Source of the DNA: Hyposmocoma kahamanoa
Taxonomy: Eukaryota; Arthropoda; Insecta; Lepidoptera; Cosmopterigidae
DNA length: 64,000 nucleotides
Direction of reading: 5' to 3'
Assembly: GCF_003589595.1 (NCBI RefSeq)
Contig: NW_020653854.1
Location: forward strand, 25,537,927-25,601,926
A program made the translations under genes and the position numbers. Shown one piece after another: positions 63,905 through 64,000 of the stretch. The first letter of the stretch is position 1, and every line of letters begins with the position of its first letter. Under the pieces are notes generated by a model, which did no database searches, had not been told where the DNA came from, and saw only the letters and a program-made list of their open reading frames with translations.

Positions 63905-64000
63905 GATCTGTAGTAAGCGTATAGAGAAATTCGTAAAATCATCTGACTCGTAGCTTAGTTGGAAAGAGCGGCAGTCACGGTGAGGCAACTTATTCTTAAT
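63905..64000 (+). mobile_element. SINE-2, cut by window end
   Basis: GTAAGCGTATAGAGAAATTC, GTAAAATCATCTG and TAGCTTAGTTGGAAAGAGC align with the start of the tRNA-like part at 6225-6285. The B box would lie beyond the window. Confidence 0.5.

Overview
The window looks like intergenic or deep-intronic DNA from an insect, most likely a moth or butterfly. It is AT-rich, and I can support no host protein-coding gene in it. The lepidopteran assignment is inference. It rests on a repeat with ends reading ACCGACTTC and GGAGGAGGTTCTC, on SINEs whose tails share a GATGAT-type end with RTE-like LINEs, and on several LINE 3' ends with CTTTGA or ATTC tails, as I remember them from Lepidoptera. No database search was possible. 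There is one 400-base assembly gap (16213-16612).

Nearly everything recognisable is mobile DNA, and I use these working labels. Rep-K is a retroposon of about 300 bp with a poly(A) tail and two conserved hairpins, in about 25 copies. SINE-1, SINE-2 and SINE-L are tRNA-related short retroposons. Rep-E is the widespread ACCGAC repeat. MITE-hAT1, MITE-T and MITE-D, plus four single-copy foldbacks, are non-autonomous DNA elements. LINE-a, LINE-c and LINE-f are non-LTR retrotransposon fragments, and there are also RTE-like 3' ends. A broken mariner-type transposase lies at 39545-39880. Rep-G, H, J, M, N, P, Q, R and U are repeats I could define only by comparing loci inside the window.

Layout: 1-9 kb holds Rep-E, SINE-1, SINE-2, Rep-N with a hammerhead-like motif, Rep-P, MITE-D and a 207-bp foldback. 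9-16 kb holds a LINE-c tail inserted in Rep-M, a GC-rich stretch and several Rep-K copies. 16-25 kb holds the gap, an unrecognised coding-like stretch at 17.2 kb, LINE and RTE tails and a MITE-hAT1 copy. 25-36 kb holds the long LINE-a fragment, Rep-E with MITE-hAT1 nested in it, MITE-D and the best full-length Rep-K. 36-50 kb holds SINE-1 inside Rep-K, mariner remains, a GC-rich hairpin element, SINE-2, a second LINE-a, and a hAT-like foldback split by a SINE-1 fragment. 50-64 kb holds the best preserved reverse transcriptase (LINE-c, inserted in the hairpin loop of a Rep-K copy), the best MITE-hAT1, two nearly identical LINE-f tails, paired perfect hairpins, an inverted Rep-K pair and nested MITE-T copies.

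The coding sequences do not work together as a pathway; all are dead or truncated. The useful biology is the order of insertions, which can be read from nested elements and target-site duplications, and Rep-K itself. Rep-K is very dense here, carries a poly(A) tail, lacks a clear tRNA head and keeps two strong hairpins. It is the best candidate in the window for an under-described element.
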